Assembly (NCBI GenBank): GCA_002424305.1
Contig: DIQZ01000089.1
Coordinates: forward strand, 1 to 34,202
DNA: 34,202 bases
Reading direction: 5' to 3'
From: Firmicutes bacterium UBA5449
GTDB taxonomy: Bacteria; Bacillota; SHA-98; UBA4971
Of the stretch, positions 1 through 9,475 are shown piece by piece. Under the pieces are notes generated by a model. It did not search any database, was not told the DNA's origin, and saw nothing but the letters and a program-made list of their open reading frames with translations. The position numbers were made by a program, and so were the translations under genes. The first letter of the stretch is position 1, and each line of letters opens with the position of its first letter.

Positions 1-43
1 GCTCGGGCGCATTTCCTGAGCATTTTTGCAATCGGGCTTATTC

Positions 44-1192
44 TTATTCCAGATAATCCTTAAGCTTCTTACTCCTGCTTGGATGCCTAAGTTTCCGTAA
101 CGCCTTTGCCTCTATCTGACGAATGCGCTCTCTTGTAACACCAAACTCCTGTCCGACTTCTTCAAGAGTTCTGGGGCGGCCGTCATCAAGGCCAAACCTT
201 AGCCTGAGCACTCTCTCTTCACGGGGAGTAAGAGTGCCTAACACATCTTCAAGTTGTTCTTTTAGCAAATAAAATGACACAGCGTCTATAGGCGCAAGGA
301 CATCTTCATCCTCAATGAAATCCCCCAAATGACTGTCTTCTTCTTCGCCAATCGGAGTTTCGAGAGACACCGGCTCTTGAGCTATCTTTAGAATCTCCCG
401 CACCTTATCTTCAGTTATATCCATGGCCTCAGCGATTTCCTCAATTGAAGGTTCCCTGCCATACTCCTGAAGGAGTTGCCGGGAAATTCTCATAAGCTTG
501 TTAATGGTTTCCACCATATGGACGGGGATGCGGATAGTCCTTGCTTGATCTGCAATAGATCGAGTGATAGCTTGCCTAATCCACCAAGTTGCATAAGTGC
601 TGAACTTGTATCCTTTACGATAATCAAATTTCTCAACAGCTTTGAGTAATCCGAGATTCCCTTCCTGGATAAGATCGAGAAAAAGCATACCTCGCCCTAC
701 GTAACGTTTAGCTATGCTGACTACAAGGCGTAAGTTAGCCTCAGCAAGATCGCGTCTTGCCTCTTCATCCCCTGCCTCAATACGCTTAGCCAGTTCAACC
801 TCTTCCTCAGCAGTAAGAAGAGCAACCCGTCCAATCTCCTTCAGATACATCCTGACAGGATCGTCCACATTAACACCTTCAACGCCTTTAAGGAGGGAGA
901 GTTCAGCCTCTGCTTCATTAGAAGCAGTCTCTCCGTTTGCAGTATCATCCACATCCTTGCCATCGACAGACTTATCGCAATCTACTCCCGCTTCACTATT
1001 CCCACCTGGCTCTTGAACAAGATCGATACCTCTCTGTTCGAGAGCATCGTAGAGTTCGTCAATCTGATCAGGCGTCAGCTCTATATCTTGCAAGGTATCC
1101 ATAATCTCTTTGTGTGTTAAAGTTCCTGTTTTCTTACCATCTTCGATAAGCTTTTGCACCTTAGGTATCTCTAAATGCTTTGGCTCACTCAT
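44..1192 (-). CDS. sigA: Primary RNA polymerase sigma factor SigA/RpoD
   Basis: This is the housekeeping sigma factor that directs core RNA polymerase to -35/-10 promoters. The 382-residue product has an acidic region 1.1-like N-terminus, region 1.2 (DPVRMYLKEIG), a complete region 2 with the -10-recognition and melting segment (KFSTYATWWIRQAITR), region 3, and the region 4 helix-turn-helix (LEEVGQEFGVTRERIRQIE) close to the C-terminus. The length is typical of Firmicutes SigA. The open frame runs 8 codons further upstream, but AAAGGAGGG at 1199-1207 sits 6 nt before the ATG at 1192, so I start there. It lies 84 bp downstream of dnaG, the conserved dnaG-sigA arrangement, and is probably co-transcribed with it. 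The gene ends 43 bp from the window edge, so any terminator cannot be judged. Confidence 0.98.
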   Translation of the reverse strand: MSEPKHLEIPKVQKLIEDGKKTGTLTHKEIMDTLQDIELTPDQIDELYDALEQRGIDLVQEPGGNSEAGVDCDKSVDGKDVDDTANGETASNEAEAELSLLKGVEGVNVDDPVRMYLKEIGRVALLTAEEEVELAKRIEAGDEEARRDLAEANLRLVVSIAKRYVGRGMLFLDLIQEGNLGLLKAVEKFDYRKGYKFSTYATWWIRQAITRSIADQARTIRIPVHMVETINKLMRISRQLLQEYGREPSIEEIAEAMDITEDKVREILKIAQEPVSLETPIGEEEDSHLGDFIEDEDVLAPIDAVSFYLLKEQLEDVLGTLTPREERVLRLRFGLDDGRPRTLEEVGQEFGVTRERIRQIEAKALRKLRHPSRSKKLKDYLE

Positions 1193-1276
1193 CCCTATCC
1201 CTCCTTTCAGGCACATAACACAGATTGCATTCCATTCCTGATAACATAAGTTTACATAAACTAATGAATCTCATAT

Positions 1277-3175
1277 TCATAAGGTTCCACGAAACGGTTG
1301 AAGTTCTTCTTGAATCCTCTTCTTGAGGCGTCCCAATTCTGCTAGCAATTCTCTCGATTTTTGCATCTCTCCCGTGCAACTTAAGCTCTCAAGCTCTTTC
1401 TCAATTTCACGTATTCTCTCCCCGAGATTATGCTCGAGGATAACATTAATGCAGTCTTCAGCTGCCTTATTCAGGTTCTCCGGCAACTTGTCATCCTGTC
1501 CGATAAGTATTCCTGAAGCGTATTTAAGAATATCTTCATCATCTATAAGCTCAATAACTCGTGCAGGAACCAAACTGCTCTTTTCAATGCTCTCAGGCCG
1601 GGTCTCCAGACTTGCCTGGATTGCCAGGACCAGCTTTCTATGTCTTTCCTCACAAAAGTCAGCCCATTTGAGTCTCTTTGCAGCTATTTCAAAAACTTCC
1701 TTGCTCTCCCACATAAGCCTTATGAGCAACTTCTCAGCTTCCAGAACCTGAACAAGCCCGCCGGATCTGGCAATATCATCCTTAAAGCTAGTATACCTAC
1801 TTCCTTTGAATCTATCCTGAGGCCTGGGACCTTGATTTCTCACCCTGCGTGAGCCCTGCCCCCTGACTAACCGATTTATGTCTCCACGCATTGCCTCTTC
1901 AGACACGCCCAGAGTCTTGGCAGCCTTCTCTGCATACTCTACTCGTTCTACAGCGCTTTCAACATTGGCAAGCACCTGTGCTACCTCTTTCGCAGCCTTT
2001 ACCCTCTGATCAAGCTTAGTAGTATCAGTCTGAGAGGTAACAAGATATAATTTGTACGCTATCAAGGGTTTTGCATCTTCCAGTGTTTGAGCAAAAGCGT
2101 CCTTGCCGTTTTTCCTCAGCATCGAGTCGGGGTCTTCTCCTGTAGGTAAAATCGCTACTCTCACATCGGCCCTTACATCTGCCAAGACCTCCATACCACG
2201 AAGAGTAGCTGCTCCCCCTGCTGCATCAGCATCGTAGGCAATGATTACTTGCGGAGCATATCTCGACACAATCTCGGCCTGTTCTTTTGTGAGGGCAGTT
2301 CCAAGGGACGCTACTACATTCGTAAACCCAAACTGATAACACATGATAGTATCCATGTACCCTTCAACGATTATCGCTCTGGATTTGTTCCTAATAGAGT
2401 TCTTTGCAAGATCGAGTCCGTAAACACTTTTCCCCTTCTTAAACAGCGGTGTCTCAGGGGAATTCAGGTACTTTGGCTCTGAATCATCAAGAACCCTGCC
2501 ACCAAACCCGATAATCCTACCGGAACTATCTGTAATGGGGAACATGAGTCTTCCTCTGAATCGGTCATAATGACCTTTCCCACTCTTGGAAGGTATGATA
2601 AGACCTGCAGAGACAAGTTCCTCACGCAAGAATCCACCGGCTGTAAGAGTCTTCAACACGCTGTCCCATGCCTCAGGAGCATATCCTATTCTAAAACGCC
2701 TGACAGTATCATCAGAAAGACCACGTCGCTTCACATAGTCTCTGGCTTCCGCGGCATCCCGACTTCCGGCAAAAACAGTCTCATAATAGCTACAAACTGC
2801 GTCCATGCAGTCATAAAGCCTGCGACGCTTCTCCCTGGCTGCCTTTGCTTGCGGAGATTCATCTTGAAACAGCGCAACTCCGACTCTCTCAGCGAGCACC
2901 CTTACTGCATCCCCGAAATTCATATTTTCAATTTTCATGACGAAGCTGAAAACGTCTCCGCCTGCACCACATCCAAAGCAATGAAAAAGTTGCTTATCTG
3001 CGGATATCGTAAAAGACGGTGTCTTCTCCCTATGAAACGGACATAATCCCTTATAGGTGTTCCCGGCTTTTTTTAACGGGACATAATCTGATATTACTTC
3101 TACGATATCAGTTCGTGCGCGGACTTCACTCAGCGCTTCTTCATTGTAAATGCGCCCTTGACCTTGACCGCGCAT
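1277..3175 (-). CDS. dnaG: DNA primase DnaG
   Basis: DnaG synthesises RNA primers at the replication fork with the replicative helicase. The 632-residue product has the N-terminal CHC2 zinc finger (C45, H48, C66, C69), the catalytic primase core with TOPRIM motifs (VEGYMD with E271; AYDADAAG with D315 and D317), and a C-terminal helicase-binding region of lower conservation. The length is normal for the family. The frame can be read 11 codons further up to a TTG at 3208, but the ATG at 3175 (MRGQGQG) is preceded by AGAAGGGGT at about 3186-3194 and fits family N-termini better. It precedes sigA. A sigma-A-like promoter is visible 80-110 bp upstream. Confidence 0.98.
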   Translation of the reverse strand: MRGQGQGRIYNEEALSEVRARTDIVEVISDYVPLKKAGNTYKGLCPFHREKTPSFTISADKQLFHCFGCGAGGDVFSFVMKIENMNFGDAVRVLAERVGVALFQDESPQAKAAREKRRRLYDCMDAVCSYYETVFAGSRDAAEARDYVKRRGLSDDTVRRFRIGYAPEAWDSVLKTLTAGGFLREELVSAGLIIPSKSGKGHYDRFRGRLMFPITDSSGRIIGFGGRVLDDSEPKYLNSPETPLFKKGKSVYGLDLAKNSIRNKSRAIIVEGYMDTIMCYQFGFTNVVASLGTALTKEQAEIVSRYAPQVIIAYDADAAGGAATLRGMEVLADVRADVRVAILPTGEDPDSMLRKNGKDAFAQTLEDAKPLIAYKLYLVTSQTDTTKLDQRVKAAKEVAQVLANVESAVERVEYAEKAAKTLGVSEEAMRGDINRLVRGQGSRRVRNQGPRPQDRFKGSRYTSFKDDIARSGGLVQVLEAEKLLIRLMWESKEVFEIAAKRLKWADFCEERHRKLVLAIQASLETRPESIEKSSLVPARVIELIDDEDILKYASGILIGQDDKLPENLNKAAEDCINVILEHNLGERIREIEKELESLSCTGEMQKSRELLAELGRLKKRIQEELQPFRGTL

Positions 3176-3257
3176 AATTCTAAATACCCCTTCTTTCTCT
3201 GGAACCAACTATTCCTAGTTCTTGTTGAATTTCGCCATATCAAGCGTTTTTCCTCTT

Positions 3258-3286
3258 TTAGTATCCTACGCTGCCACGTAAATCAA
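3258..3286 (-). promoter_or_regulatory. Probable sigma-A promoter for dnaG-sigA
   Basis: Read on the minus strand, TTGATT (3281-3286) and TACTAA (3258-3263) are separated by exactly 17 bp. Transcription would begin near 3250, giving a leader of about 75 nt before dnaG. The -35 matches the consensus at 4 of 6 positions, so this is plausible but not proven. Confidence 0.5.
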
Positions 3287-3536
3287 AATGATTCTAAGGC
3301 AGTCTTATATATTAAGATAAGATATCCCCCGGCGCTGAATCGCACAGGGGCTGATTTATCGAATTCGACGAATTAATTGAAAATCCTCCCTGATATGCGC
3401 TATTTAAGTTAATTGACCGACTTATCCCCATTTGCCGTAAGCTTACATAAGTGTATTATTACTCACTCGCATCAATATATGCCAGAAAATTCACGCAAGT
3501 GTTCCGTGCAGGTCTATCTTGTAGGATATTACAGTA

Positions 3537-3576
3537 AGATGCCCCCATGATTCTAAAGGAGTCATGGGGGACATCT
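3537..3576 (-). terminator. Strong hairpin downstream of ppdK, likely terminator
   Basis: CCCCCATGA (3542-3550) pairs perfectly with TCATGGGGG (3562-3570). The stem extends through AGATG/CATCT after a one-base bulge. It lies about 90 bp past the ppdK stop. The U-tract on the minus strand is poor (TCTTACTG is the start of the downstream sequence), so termination may be weak or factor-dependent, or the hairpin may protect the mRNA 3' end. Confidence 0.55.
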
Positions 3577-3658
3577 CTTACTCAGAAGGTATACCTATAG
3601 AGTTCAATTACAGTATCCTGGAAATACCCTCCTGAACTCACATTCCGGCTAAGAAGAC

Positions 3659-6319
3659 TTATGCTCTTGGTTTCTTCAGTTCAGCCTGAGCTGCGGACAG
3701 CCGGGCAATAGGCACACGATAAGGAGAACAGCTTACATAATCCATTCCCACGTTATGGCAGAATACTACGGATTCGGGATCTCCTCCATGTTCCCCACAT
3801 ATGCCTATCTCGAGGTCAGGATTTGCGGTTCTGCCTTTTTCTACGCCAATCCTGATAAGTTCTCCAACTCCCTTGAGGTCGATAGTCTCAAAGGGATTGC
3901 TGGGCAGAACTCTCTCATCAAGATAGTATGGTAGGAACTTGGATTCTGCATCATCCCTGGAGAAACCGAAAGTCGTCTGAGTCAGGTCATTAGTGCCGAA
4001 AGAGAAGAAATCCGTCTTTAGGGCAATTTCATCGGCAGTAAGAGCAGCTCTGGGAAGTTCAATCATAGTCCCAATCATATAGTCGAGTTTTACGCCGTGC
4101 TTTTCAATTACCTCTGCTGCAACTCTCTCTATAATTTCCCGGGCTATTGCTATCTCATTCACGTGTCCCGCAAGGGGTATCATAACCTCAGGAATGACTT
4201 TGCGTCCTTCTTTTGTAAGTTCGCATGCAGCCTCGAAAATAGCACGTGCCTGCATTTCAGTTATCTCAGGATAGGTTATGCCGATACGGCATCCCCTATG
4301 GCCAAGCATGGGATTAAGCTCTCGTAGTCTGTCGATACGAGTGAGGAGCTCCTCTTTCTCTTTAAGCTCTTGTGCCTTTGCGCCTCTTGCTTTCATGGTT
4401 GTAATCTCCACAAGCAGTTCTTCATAACTGGGTAAGAACTCATGAAGCGGTGGGTCCAAGAGTCGAATAATTACAGGATAACCTTCCATTGCCTGCAGGA
4501 TACCCTTGAAATCATCCTTCTGGAAAGGCAACAATTTGCCAAGCGCAGCACGTCTCGCATCTACAGTCTCAGCAAGTATCATGTCCTGAACGGCACGGAT
4601 CCGATCTTCGCCAAAGAACATGTGCTCTGTCCTGCAAAGCCCTATGCCTTTTGCGCCAAACTCCAGAGCTGTCTTAGCATCATGAGGTGTATCAGCATTA
4701 GCCCGAACCCCCAAAGTCCTGACTTCGTCAGCCCAATTCATCATGGTAGCGAAATCACCGCCGATAGAAGGCTCCTGAAGCTCTATTTCACCAAGGAAGA
4801 CCTTACCATGGGAACCGTCAATGGTAATGACGTCCCCTTCCTTGATAACAACATCACCTACATGAACCTCCTTGCGGGCTTCGTCAACAATAGCAGATTC
4901 GCACCCTGTGACTGCCGGTTTACCCATACCACGGGCAACTACTGCAGCATGGCTCGTCTTCCCGCCGCGACTCGTCAGGAACCCCTTCGCTGCAGCCATA
5001 CCGTGTATGTCATCAGGAGAAGTCTCCCTTCTTACAAGGATTACATCCACACCTGTCTGTGCCATCTCAACAGCGTTATCAGCGGTAAATACCACTTTTC
5101 CTACAGCAGCCCCGGGAGAAGCAGCGACTCCGGTTACAATTGACTCTTCCTTCGTTTTCGGATCAACGGTCTTGTGAAGCAAGGTGTCAAGTTGCTGAGG
5201 ATCCACACGCAATATGGCTTCCTCTTTAGTGATAAGGCCTTCGTTCACCATATCTATGGCAATTTTCACTGCTGCTGCTGCAGTACGCTTGCCTGAACGA
5301 GTTTGCAGCATGTAAAGCTTGTTCCTCTGAATGGTGAACTCCACATCCTGCATGTCACGATAGTGCTTATCAAGATTCTCGAAGATATCTGTAAGCTCTT
5401 TGTAAATCTCAGGCATTTCTTTTTCCAGGTTGTCAAGGGGTAGAGGAGTCCTGATACCGGCGACTACGTCTTCGCCCTGAGCGTTCGCTAGGTACTCGCC
5501 ATAGTACTTACGCTCACCGGTACTGGGATCTCTTGTGAATGCTACGCCGGAGCCTGAGTCATCTCCCATATTGCCGTATACCATTGCTTGAACGTTAACC
5601 GCAGTACCCCACTCACCGGGTATATTATGTAGCTTACGATAGGTAATAGCTCTTGGATTCATCCACGACCCAAACACCGCATCTCGAGACATATCAAGTT
5701 GCTGTCTCGGGTCTTCCGGAAAGTCACGCCCTGTCTTCTCTTTGACGAGAGCCTTGTACTTATTGACCATATCTTTTAAAGCACTTGCGTCCAGCTCTGT
5801 ATCAAGACTTACGCCCATTTCCTCTTTTTTCGCCTCAAGAATAGTCTCGAACTCCTCATGAGGAACTTCCATTACTACATCGCCAAACATCTGAATAAAC
5901 CGTCGGTACGCATCGTATGCAAACCGTTCATTACCCGTCATCTTGATTAATCCCTGAACAGTACTATCGTTTAATCCCAGATTAAGCACTGTATCCATCA
6001 TGCCGGGCATTGACACTCGTGCGCCGGATCTTACAGATACGAGAAGCGGCCGTTCAGCATCACCTAACTTGAGTCCCATAGCATCCTCGAGCTTCTTTAA
6101 ATTCTCGTCAATTTGAATATCGAGCTCAGGAGGATAGTTTCGATCACCTTCATAGTAGACTTTGCAGACTTCCGTAGTGATGGTAAAGCCTGGAGGAACA
6201 GGAATACCAATACTTGTCATCTCTGCTAGGTTTGCGCCTTTACCCCCTAGTAGGTTCCTCATCTCTTTACTGCCTTCGGCTTTACCTGTGCCGAAAAAAT
6301 ATACATACTTTTTTGCCAT
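3659..6319 (-). CDS. ppdK: Pyruvate, phosphate dikinase
   Basis: PPDK interconverts pyruvate + ATP + Pi and phosphoenolpyruvate + AMP + PPi in the cytoplasm, linking glycolysis/gluconeogenesis to a PPi economy. The 886 residues are full length. The N-terminal ATP-grasp nucleotide domain starts at NLLGGKGANLAEM. The central phosphohistidine domain has GGKTSHAAVVARGMGKPAV, where H457 is the phosphocarrier and T455 the residue modified by PDRP-type regulators in this family. The C-terminal TIM-barrel PEP domain carries the catalytic cysteine in ICGEHGG (C841). AAAGGAGGT at 6331-6339 lies 11 nt before the ATG. It sits between glyS and dnaG, where Bacillus carries ccpN and the PPDK-regulator-like yqfL. 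No regulator gene is visible in this window. Confidence 0.98.
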   Translation of the reverse strand: MAKKYVYFFGTGKAEGSKEMRNLLGGKGANLAEMTSIGIPVPPGFTITTEVCKVYYEGDRNYPPELDIQIDENLKKLEDAMGLKLGDAERPLLVSVRSGARVSMPGMMDTVLNLGLNDSTVQGLIKMTGNERFAYDAYRRFIQMFGDVVMEVPHEEFETILEAKKEEMGVSLDTELDASALKDMVNKYKALVKEKTGRDFPEDPRQQLDMSRDAVFGSWMNPRAITYRKLHNIPGEWGTAVNVQAMVYGNMGDDSGSGVAFTRDPSTGERKYYGEYLANAQGEDVVAGIRTPLPLDNLEKEMPEIYKELTDIFENLDKHYRDMQDVEFTIQRNKLYMLQTRSGKRTAAAAVKIAIDMVNEGLITKEEAILRVDPQQLDTLLHKTVDPKTKEESIVTGVAASPGAAVGKVVFTADNAVEMAQTGVDVILVRRETSPDDIHGMAAAKGFLTSRGGKTSHAAVVARGMGKPAVTGCESAIVDEARKEVHVGDVVIKEGDVITIDGSHGKVFLGEIELQEPSIGGDFATMMNWADEVRTLGVRANADTPHDAKTALEFGAKGIGLCRTEHMFFGEDRIRAVQDMILAETVDARRAALGKLLPFQKDDFKGILQAMEGYPVIIRLLDPPLHEFLPSYEELLVEITTMKARGAKAQELKEKEELLTRIDRLRELNPMLGHRGCRIGITYPEITEMQARAIFEAACELTKEGRKVIPEVMIPLAGHVNEIAIAREIIERVAAEVIEKHGVKLDYMIGTMIELPRAALTADEIALKTDFFSFGTNDLTQTTFGFSRDDAESKFLPYYLDERVLPSNPFETIDLKGVGELIRIGVEKGRTANPDLEIGICGEHGGDPESVVFCHNVGMDYVSCSPYRVPIARLSAAQAELKKPRA

Positions 6320-6431
6320 TTCTTATTCTGACCTCCTTTACTTCTTAGCAGACCTCTGTATCCAGCATGAGCGCAAAGTGTATCCCAGCAAAGCTCCTCT
6401 TCATGAACCTATTTGGGCGCTATCACCCTGG

Positions 6432-8546
6432 CTATACTGCTTTTTCAACGACCTTACCAAGGTCAGCCATTTCTCGTGTCAGTGAAGTGATATGAGTCAG
6501 AAGAGCGAGTCTGTTCCGACGCACATCCTCATCCTCAGCCATTACAAGGACCTCAGTGAAAAATGTGTCTATAGGCTCAGCCAACTGTGACAACATACTC
6601 AGGATACCCGAGTAATTTTTTTCTCGGAGCATCGTCTGAATGGAATCTTCAGCACTCTCAAGGGCATCAAAAAGCGTTCTCTCTGCAGGTTCATCAAGAA
6701 GAGCCTGATTGACATTACCATAATCAGCATCCCCTGCGAGACGCGATGCTCTTGTATAGCCGGTGCATGCTAAGGCGAACTCCTTAGTGCAACTGGCATC
6801 AGACAACGCCTGTGCTCTCTTATAAGTATCAGGCACATCATCAAACCCAACAGCCATAGCAGCATCTACCAAGTCATACCGTATCCCTCTGTCAATCAGG
6901 GATGACCTAAGACGTTGACCTATCACGTCAAGGATATCTTCTGCAGTCTCTTCAGAAGAACGTTCAAGCATCCCTCCGGCTTCAAGTAATGCAACAGCTT
7001 TTTGGGCAAGCCATGACACAGGCAGATGAACTTCACGTTCAAGCAGGATGGACACTATTCCCGAGATACTACGCCTTAGAGCATAGGGATCCTCAGAACC
7101 GGAAGGAATGATCCCAATTCCGAAAAAGCCTGCAACAGTATCAATCCTATCTGCAAGAGCAATGATAACCCCGGCAGTACTCTCAGGCAGCACGTCTCCG
7201 GCAAACCTTGGTAGGTAGTGCTCAAATACGGCCTTGGAGGAATCTTCATCCTCACCGGAGAGATAAGCGTACTCTCGACCCATCACGCCTTGAAGCTCGG
7301 GGAACTCCCTTACCATATTAGTAACAAGGTCAGCTTTGCATAGTTTCGCCGCTCTTTTTGCTATAGCTTTTGTATCCTCATGACATCCTAATCTATCAGA
7401 GATAGCCTCAACCAAAGCGATAATGCGGCAAGTTTTCTCCAGAACAGTCCCCAGACCCTCATGAAATACAATTCCTTCAAGTCTGGAAACATAGGTTTCA
7501 AAGTGCGTCTTTGTATCTTCCTCATAGAAAAACTTGGCGTCATGAAGTCTGGCGGAGAGAACCCTCTCATAACCCTTGCGAACAGCATCAATATGTGTGG
7601 GGAGTCCGTCACGGACCGCGATAAAGACCGGAAGAAGAGACCCTTGTTCATTTTGGACGGGGAAGTACCTCTGATGACCCTTCATTGAGGTGATAATTAC
7701 CTCTTTAGGGAGCTTCAAGAGGTCAGGATCAAACTCACCGGCCAACGGCACAGGATGTTCTGATAAATATGTAAGTTCTGTAAGGAGTTTCTCATCCTCA
7801 GCGATTTGTCCTCCTATGCCTTCTGCCACCTTCTGAATACCTTTTGCCACAATCGCTTTTCGCCTATCTTGGTTAACAATGCAGTAAGCTTCATCCAGAA
7901 CATCAAAATAGTTCTCAACTTGTCGGATCTCAATCTTATCGGAACTCAAGAACCTGTGGCCCGATGTAAACCTATTCCCTTTTATGCCGTTTATCTCAAT
8001 ATCAATGATATCTCCACCCCAAAGCGCAAGTAACCATCGGATAGGCCTGACAAATCTAAAATCGCCGTCTCCCCATCTCATAGCACGCTCAAAATTCAAC
8101 CCGGTAATAAGACAGGTGAAGACATCTCGTAAGGCATCTCTTGCATCACGTCCCGGCGTACGAGAGATTGCATACACAAATTTGCCTTTGGCTTCTTCTT
8201 TGACAACGAGGTCTGAAACACCCACTCCATGGGCATTGGCAAACCCTCTGGCAGCGCGGGTCGGCTCACCGGTTTCGTCAAAAGCAACGCGATAAGTAGG
8301 GCCACGAACCTCCTGTACATGGGAGCGACCCTCTGAGGCTACTTCTTTTATGTATAACACGAGCCTTCTGGGAGTCGCATAGGCTTTCAGAGATGAATAC
8401 TCTACTCTCTCTTCCTTAAGAAGCCTAGTTGCACTTTGTTCCATTGTATCCAGGAGATCCGGAAATAATCTCGCAGGTAACTCTTCTGTACCTATTTCTA
8501 AGAATACGTCTCTCTTATCAAGAGACGTATTCTGACCATTACTCAC
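6432..8546 (-). CDS. glyS: Glycyl-tRNA synthetase beta subunit
   Basis: This is the tRNA-recognising beta subunit of the heterotetrameric (alpha2beta2) bacterial glycyl-tRNA synthetase. Family hallmarks are the N-terminal FLEIGTEELPARLFPDLL and TPRRLVLYI segments and the internal HD-like and C-terminal anticodon-binding regions over about 704 residues, the usual size. I place the start at GTG 8546 rather than the ATG 6 codons upstream, because AGGAGGG (8554-8560) is 7 nt from the GTG. With this start the gene overlaps the 3' end of glyQ by 8 bp (GTGAGTAA contains the glyQ stop), implying translational coupling of the two subunits. Confidence 0.97.
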   Translation of the reverse strand: MSNGQNTSLDKRDVFLEIGTEELPARLFPDLLDTMEQSATRLLKEERVEYSSLKAYATPRRLVLYIKEVASEGRSHVQEVRGPTYRVAFDETGEPTRAARGFANAHGVGVSDLVVKEEAKGKFVYAISRTPGRDARDALRDVFTCLITGLNFERAMRWGDGDFRFVRPIRWLLALWGGDIIDIEINGIKGNRFTSGHRFLSSDKIEIRQVENYFDVLDEAYCIVNQDRRKAIVAKGIQKVAEGIGGQIAEDEKLLTELTYLSEHPVPLAGEFDPDLLKLPKEVIITSMKGHQRYFPVQNEQGSLLPVFIAVRDGLPTHIDAVRKGYERVLSARLHDAKFFYEEDTKTHFETYVSRLEGIVFHEGLGTVLEKTCRIIALVEAISDRLGCHEDTKAIAKRAAKLCKADLVTNMVREFPELQGVMGREYAYLSGEDEDSSKAVFEHYLPRFAGDVLPESTAGVIIALADRIDTVAGFFGIGIIPSGSEDPYALRRSISGIVSILLEREVHLPVSWLAQKAVALLEAGGMLERSSEETAEDILDVIGQRLRSSLIDRGIRYDLVDAAMAVGFDDVPDTYKRAQALSDASCTKEFALACTGYTRASRLAGDADYGNVNQALLDEPAERTLFDALESAEDSIQTMLREKNYSGILSMLSQLAEPIDTFFTEVLVMAEDEDVRRNRLALLTHITSLTREMADLGKVVEKAV

Positions 8547-9450
8547 AGCGGGTCCCTCCTTCATGAGGCCCGTCTTCCCGGACCTTCAAAAGCGGAAAAC
8601 CCAAATGTTCCCTAACTCGGATGTATTGCTCCGCACATCCCCTTGCCAGTGCGCGAACACGTGCTATCAACGATGTACGCTCACTTACCCCCAACGTTCC
8701 ACGGGAGTCAAGCAAGTTAAATACATGTGAACACTTAAGAACATAATCGTATGCCGGCAGAACAAGACCCTTGCTCAAGGTCCTTTTCACCTCTGTCTCG
8801 TACGTGTCAAAGAGCAGTGCCAATGCATCGCAGTTTGCCACCTCGAAACCATATGTAGAGTGCTCTATCTCAAATTGCCGCTGTATTTCACCATAAGAGA
8901 CCTCAGGCGACCACTTCAAATCATATACATTATCAACGTCTTGCAGGTACATGCATAGACGCTCCAGGCCATATGTAAGCTCAGCAGAAACAGGCTTGGC
9001 ATCTATTCCGCCGACTTGCTGAAAATATGTAAATTGAGTTATTTCCATGCCGTCAAGCCAAACTTCCCACCCAGTCCCCCATGCACCTAAAGTAGGAGAC
9101 TCCCAGTTGTCTTCGACGAGTCGAATATCATGTTCCACAGGGTCAATACCCAAGGCTTCACTGAGACTGTTAAGGTATAATTCGACAACATCATCAGGAG
9201 ACGGCTTCAAGATAACTTGATACTGGTGATGCATAAACAAGCGATTGGGATTTTCTCCATAGCGTCCGTCTGCAGGTCGCCGTGAAGGCTGCACATAAGC
9301 TACCTTCCAAGGCTCAGGACCCAGCGCACGCAAAAAGGTCTGAGGTGCCATGGTTCCTGCACCGACCTCTACATCATACGGTTGCTGCAGCACACAACCT
9401 TGTTCTGCCCAATAAGAGTTCAGTTTTTGTATTGTTTGCTGGAAAGTCAA
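8539..9450 (-). CDS. glyQ: Glycyl-tRNA synthetase alpha subunit
   Basis: This is the catalytic class II subunit that activates glycine. Highly conserved segments are present throughout, including QGCVLQQPYDVEVGAGT, the RRPADGRYGENPNR loop, and TQFTYFQQVGG. The product is about 303 residues, normal for the family. An in-frame GTG at 9468 is possible, but the TTG at 9450 is preceded by AGGGGG (9458-9463) with a 7-nt spacer and yields the typical N-terminus (TFQQTIQKLN), so I prefer it. It follows the SpoIIM-like gene by 25 bp and overlaps glyS by 8 bp. No glycine T-box is visible in front of the operon. Confidence 0.97.
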   Translation of the reverse strand: MTFQQTIQKLNSYWAEQGCVLQQPYDVEVGAGTMAPQTFLRALGPEPWKVAYVQPSRRPADGRYGENPNRLFMHHQYQVILKPSPDDVVELYLNSLSEALGIDPVEHDIRLVEDNWESPTLGAWGTGWEVWLDGMEITQFTYFQQVGGIDAKPVSAELTYGLERLCMYLQDVDNVYDLKWSPEVSYGEIQRQFEIEHSTYGFEVANCDALALLFDTYETEVKRTLSKGLVLPAYDYVLKCSHVFNLLDSRGTLGVSERTSLIARVRALARGCAEQYIRVREHLGFPLLKVREDGPHEGGTRCE

Positions 9451-9475
9451 CTTTTCGCCCCCTGCCACTAAAAGC

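Larger units (their letters stand above)
3209..3658. other. Intergenic region between ppdK and dnaG
   Basis: This is 450 bp without a convincing gene; the one short open frame at its dnaG-proximal end is antisense to dnaG. It holds a likely dnaG promoter near 3258-3286 and a strong hairpin after ppdK near 3537-3576. The central part (about 3290-3530) is A+T-rich and I recognise nothing in it. Confidence 0.6.

Noticed and set aside
4442..5177. Two long plus-strand open frames (233 and 101 codons) opposite ppdK
   Set aside because: They are antisense to highly conserved PPDK sequence, have no family resemblance and no ribosome-binding site; shadows of a real gene.
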